This document shows, piece by piece, positions 62,021 to 64,000 of a stretch of 64,000 bases of DNA. The stretch spans positions 248,001-312,000 of the forward strand of contig JAZGUH010000484.1 in assembly GCA_037893225.1 (NCBI GenBank), in the 5' to 3' direction. The translations under genes were made by a program, and so were the position numbers. This DNA comes from Hippasteria phrygiana (Eukaryota; Echinodermata; Asteroidea; Valvatida; Goniasteridae). The notes under the pieces are model-generated. The model was not told the origin of the DNA. It ran no database searches and worked only from the letters and a program-made list of their open reading frames with translations. Positions within the stretch are counted from its first letter, which is position 1. Each line of letters starts with the position of its first letter.

Positions 62021-62369
62021 ATCTCCATGCTTTCATCCTCTCTCGTCTCACACCGCACTCAAACTTCCATAACTTTGGACAACATTTTCCTTCCACATTG
62101 CTTTTGTCACCTACCATTGTTTTAGGCATGCTCATCGGTTCTTGCTCGTGATAACTTACCATTTCATTCTCTTTTTACACTAACCCTTGCTCCTTCAACC
62201 GTTATCAGTGCCCCTGCATTCTTCCCGGGTAATCACAAAACTAAAGCAGGCGAGACGCGTGGTTCGAGAACCACCTTGTGTCCCTAGTCCACGATTGCCG
62301 GTATTTACACACTCACACACACACTCAAAGTAAATCAATAAATTACAAAAAATGAATTTTGGGCCACCC

Positions 62370-62494
62370 GAACAAAGATACTGACAATTTGGGAGACCGC
62401 CAACATAGGGCAAGATAGCTCAGTCGGTAGAGCGCCGGTACGGTATTCCGGAGGTCGCAGGTTCGAATCCTGTTCCTGCCAGTTTTCTTTGTTC
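62370..62494 (+). mobile_element. tRNA-core short element, copy 3
   Basis: Plus-strand copy with intact ends GAACAAAG...CTTTGTTC. D arm GCTC/GAGC and T arm GCAGG/CCTGT pair, B box GGTTCGAATCC, but base 33 of the anticodon loop would be C and the acceptor arm does not pair, so it is not a functional tRNA. Confidence 0.8.
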
Positions 62495-62622
62495 ACTTTG
62501 AAAAATTAATTTGCATAAATATGGTTGCAGTTGTACAGTACAATGGATCTTGACTGTGACAATCCAGCATATTATGATACTTATCTTGCTGTATAGCAGC
62601 TTTCTGTGAGAAGAATTTTCCT

Positions 62623-62828
62623 TTAACCCTAACCCCCTAGTATATTTTACTAGGAACCATACCCATCCTTGCAAATTCCAACACCATATGGTAAACTGTA
62701 CACACAAATTGTTGGACTCTGATTCTGGTGGTATGCCAAACTCAGTGTTTGGGGGTCCAGTACCCATCCTAACAGATTCCAACCAAACATGCTGTTGGGT
62801 TTTTACGGGTTGAGTACTGTCAGGGTTA
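62623..62828. mobile_element. Diverged relative of the 'TTTTGACAGGTTGA' family
   Basis: Starts TTAACCCTAACCCCCTAG and ends 'TTGAGTACTGTCAGGGTTA'. It shares the end structure and 'ACCCATCCT..CA.ATTCCAAC' words in two places, suggesting an internal duplication. Confidence 0.5.
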
Positions 62829-62941
62829 CTTTCAACATTTTGTCATATTTGGCCCAAAATTTTTATATGGAACAGAGCAGCAAATTACACCATTTTATGC
62901 CTATTTTTATGTAAGCTTTTCTCAAACAATTGACTGAAGCG

Positions 62942-63044
62942 TTTAATCTCCTGAATATGGACGACTGCCATAGCCACAGTTTGAAAAAGACCACCTGGCG
63001 GGTTGATGTCTATAGGCACATTCCTGCGCATATTCAATCCATTT
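62942..63044. mobile_element. TTAA-flanked MITE, copy 8 (partial)
   Basis: 'TTTAATCTCCTGAATATGG', 'GACGACTGCCATAGCC', 'ACCACCTGGCGGGTTGATG' and 'CATATTCAATCCATT' match the inverted copies 3 and 7; the right half is missing. Confidence 0.7.
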
Positions 63045-63405
63045 TAAAGCGAGTGAGGATGATGAAACCGTTTTAAATGATTTAATGATGTCATCTAATT
63101 GATATTTCAAAAATAGATTATTTTATTTGCAATCTACAGTTTTTGATTCCATAAAGAAAATACTTGGTAATCCACCGTAAGTTGTTTGCTTTTTGATTTA
63201 TCCATGAGTAAACAAAGCCTAAATAGGATTTGATTTGTACAAATGCATTGTTTTTAATCCTTGCGGTGTTCCAAATAAAAAAAATTGTTCAAATTGCTTA
63301 AAATAATAAAGTAATGCAATGCATCAATGAGTTTTCATAATATGTCTTTCAGGATGTTTTGTTTTGGAATAATTCTAGAGTTTGGAGGAATATTTAAAAC
63401 TCATC

Positions 63406-63476
63406 CACCATACATACATACATACATACATACATACATACATACATGTAACCAACCACCCCCCCCCCCCCCCCCG
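63406..63476 (+). repeat. (ACAT)n and poly-C microsatellite
   Basis: About ten CATA units followed within a few bases by a C-run. Confidence 0.9.
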
Positions 63477-63639
63477 AATTCTTCAGATAAAGTTGGACAA
63501 AGTGTTCATACCTTGTTGGATTCAACATATACATGTATTTTTTTCTTTCTTATTTATCCTGGGTAGCCTGATCAGTGCAAATGCACTGTTCTCCCTCAGG
63601 GTCCAGTTTGAGTTAAGAAGGAAATTTCATTTTATTAGC

Positions 63640-63793
63640 GGGAGGAAAACCCCAGCCCAATTATTCTTGGGGAAAACCCACGCAATCAGGTAGTGACTGA
63701 AAACCCAATCCACATAGTGCACCTGGTGGGAATCGAACCAGGGCCACCAGAGGTGGAAGGCGAGGAAAGAACCACTACACCAACCCGACTGCC
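63640..63793 (-). mobile_element. tRNA-derived SINE, second copy
   Basis: Minus strand: 'GTTGGTGTAGTGGTT' head, B box 'GGTTCGATTCCCACC', then 'GATTGGGTTTTCAGTCACTA' and 'GCGTGGGTTTTCCCC'. Matches 37455-37610; the 3' part is missing. Confidence 0.75.
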
Positions 63794-64000
63794 ATGACAT
63801 AACAAACCTGTCTATAAAACCCTGAATGGTCCATAATATCAATCGCCATACGTTAAACACCAGTGTGCTTTTACGTGCAATGTTTTTTTTTACCGGTGCG
63901 GCATGCACTGAAAAACTTGATTTGTGAGTATCGAATATTCGGTCAAACCCAGTTTCGAATATTGGAATACTAAATTAGTCAAAAATGAACAACCCTATTT

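Noticed and set aside
62408..62481. Possible functional tRNA gene
   Set aside because: D and T arms pair but the acceptor stem does not and the anticodon loop lacks U33; it is the core of a repeat present in three copies.
1..64000. CRISPR arrays, bacterial operons, rRNA genes, endogenous retrovirus
   Set aside because: No spaced direct repeats, no ribosomal-site-led gene runs, no rRNA motifs and no gag-pol-env order or LTR pair were seen; the only RT is of the LINE type.

Overview
This is a eukaryotic window from a marine invertebrate deuterostome, most likely an echinoderm. The evidence is multi-exon genes with GT-AG introns, a somatostatin-type receptor, intact ciliary and lipid-transfer genes of animal type, many tRNA-headed SINEs and inverted-repeat elements, and frequent 'taggcctac' words familiar from sea star and sea urchin DNA. 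The class assignment is an inference. I see no sign of bacterial DNA, a CRISPR array or an rRNA operon.

Layout. 1-4440: a decayed non-LTR retrotransposon on the minus strand, split at 1027-1974 by a second element that carries a broken THAP zinc-finger exon. 4440-18100: mostly gene-free DNA with repeats; its most unusual part is a CGTA-rich stretch at 13.8-15.4 kb that holds a long hairpin and one Crypton/DUF3504-like exon. 18103-19137 (-): an intact somatostatin/allatostatin-C-type GPCR in one coding exon. 19.9-28.5 kb: repeat-rich intergenic DNA, including a 980-bp inverted-repeat element with a second element nested in it. 28594-31029 (+): a three-exon gene for an unrecognised, histidine-rich, about 12-TM membrane protein of 522 aa. 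34372-55563 (-): CFAP43, which I could assemble completely as 33 coding exons and 1705 aa with all phases consistent. 55944-60275 (+): STARD7, seven coding exons, about 384 aa. 60.3-64 kb: repeats only, including an array of AGGTCA half-sites.

How the genes relate. CFAP43 and STARD7 lie head to head with about 380 bp between their start codons, so they probably share a bidirectional promoter; it holds a forkhead (FOXJ1-like) site and X-box half-sites, as expected for a motile-cilium gene. CFAP43 and the membrane-protein gene are convergent, with about 3.3 kb between stop codons. CFAP43 introns and flanks are full of short non-autonomous elements, above all a TTAA-flanked family with at least eight copies. 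A 159-bp inverted-repeat element sits in the 5' coding region of STARD7, exactly where an intron is needed to keep the reading frame.
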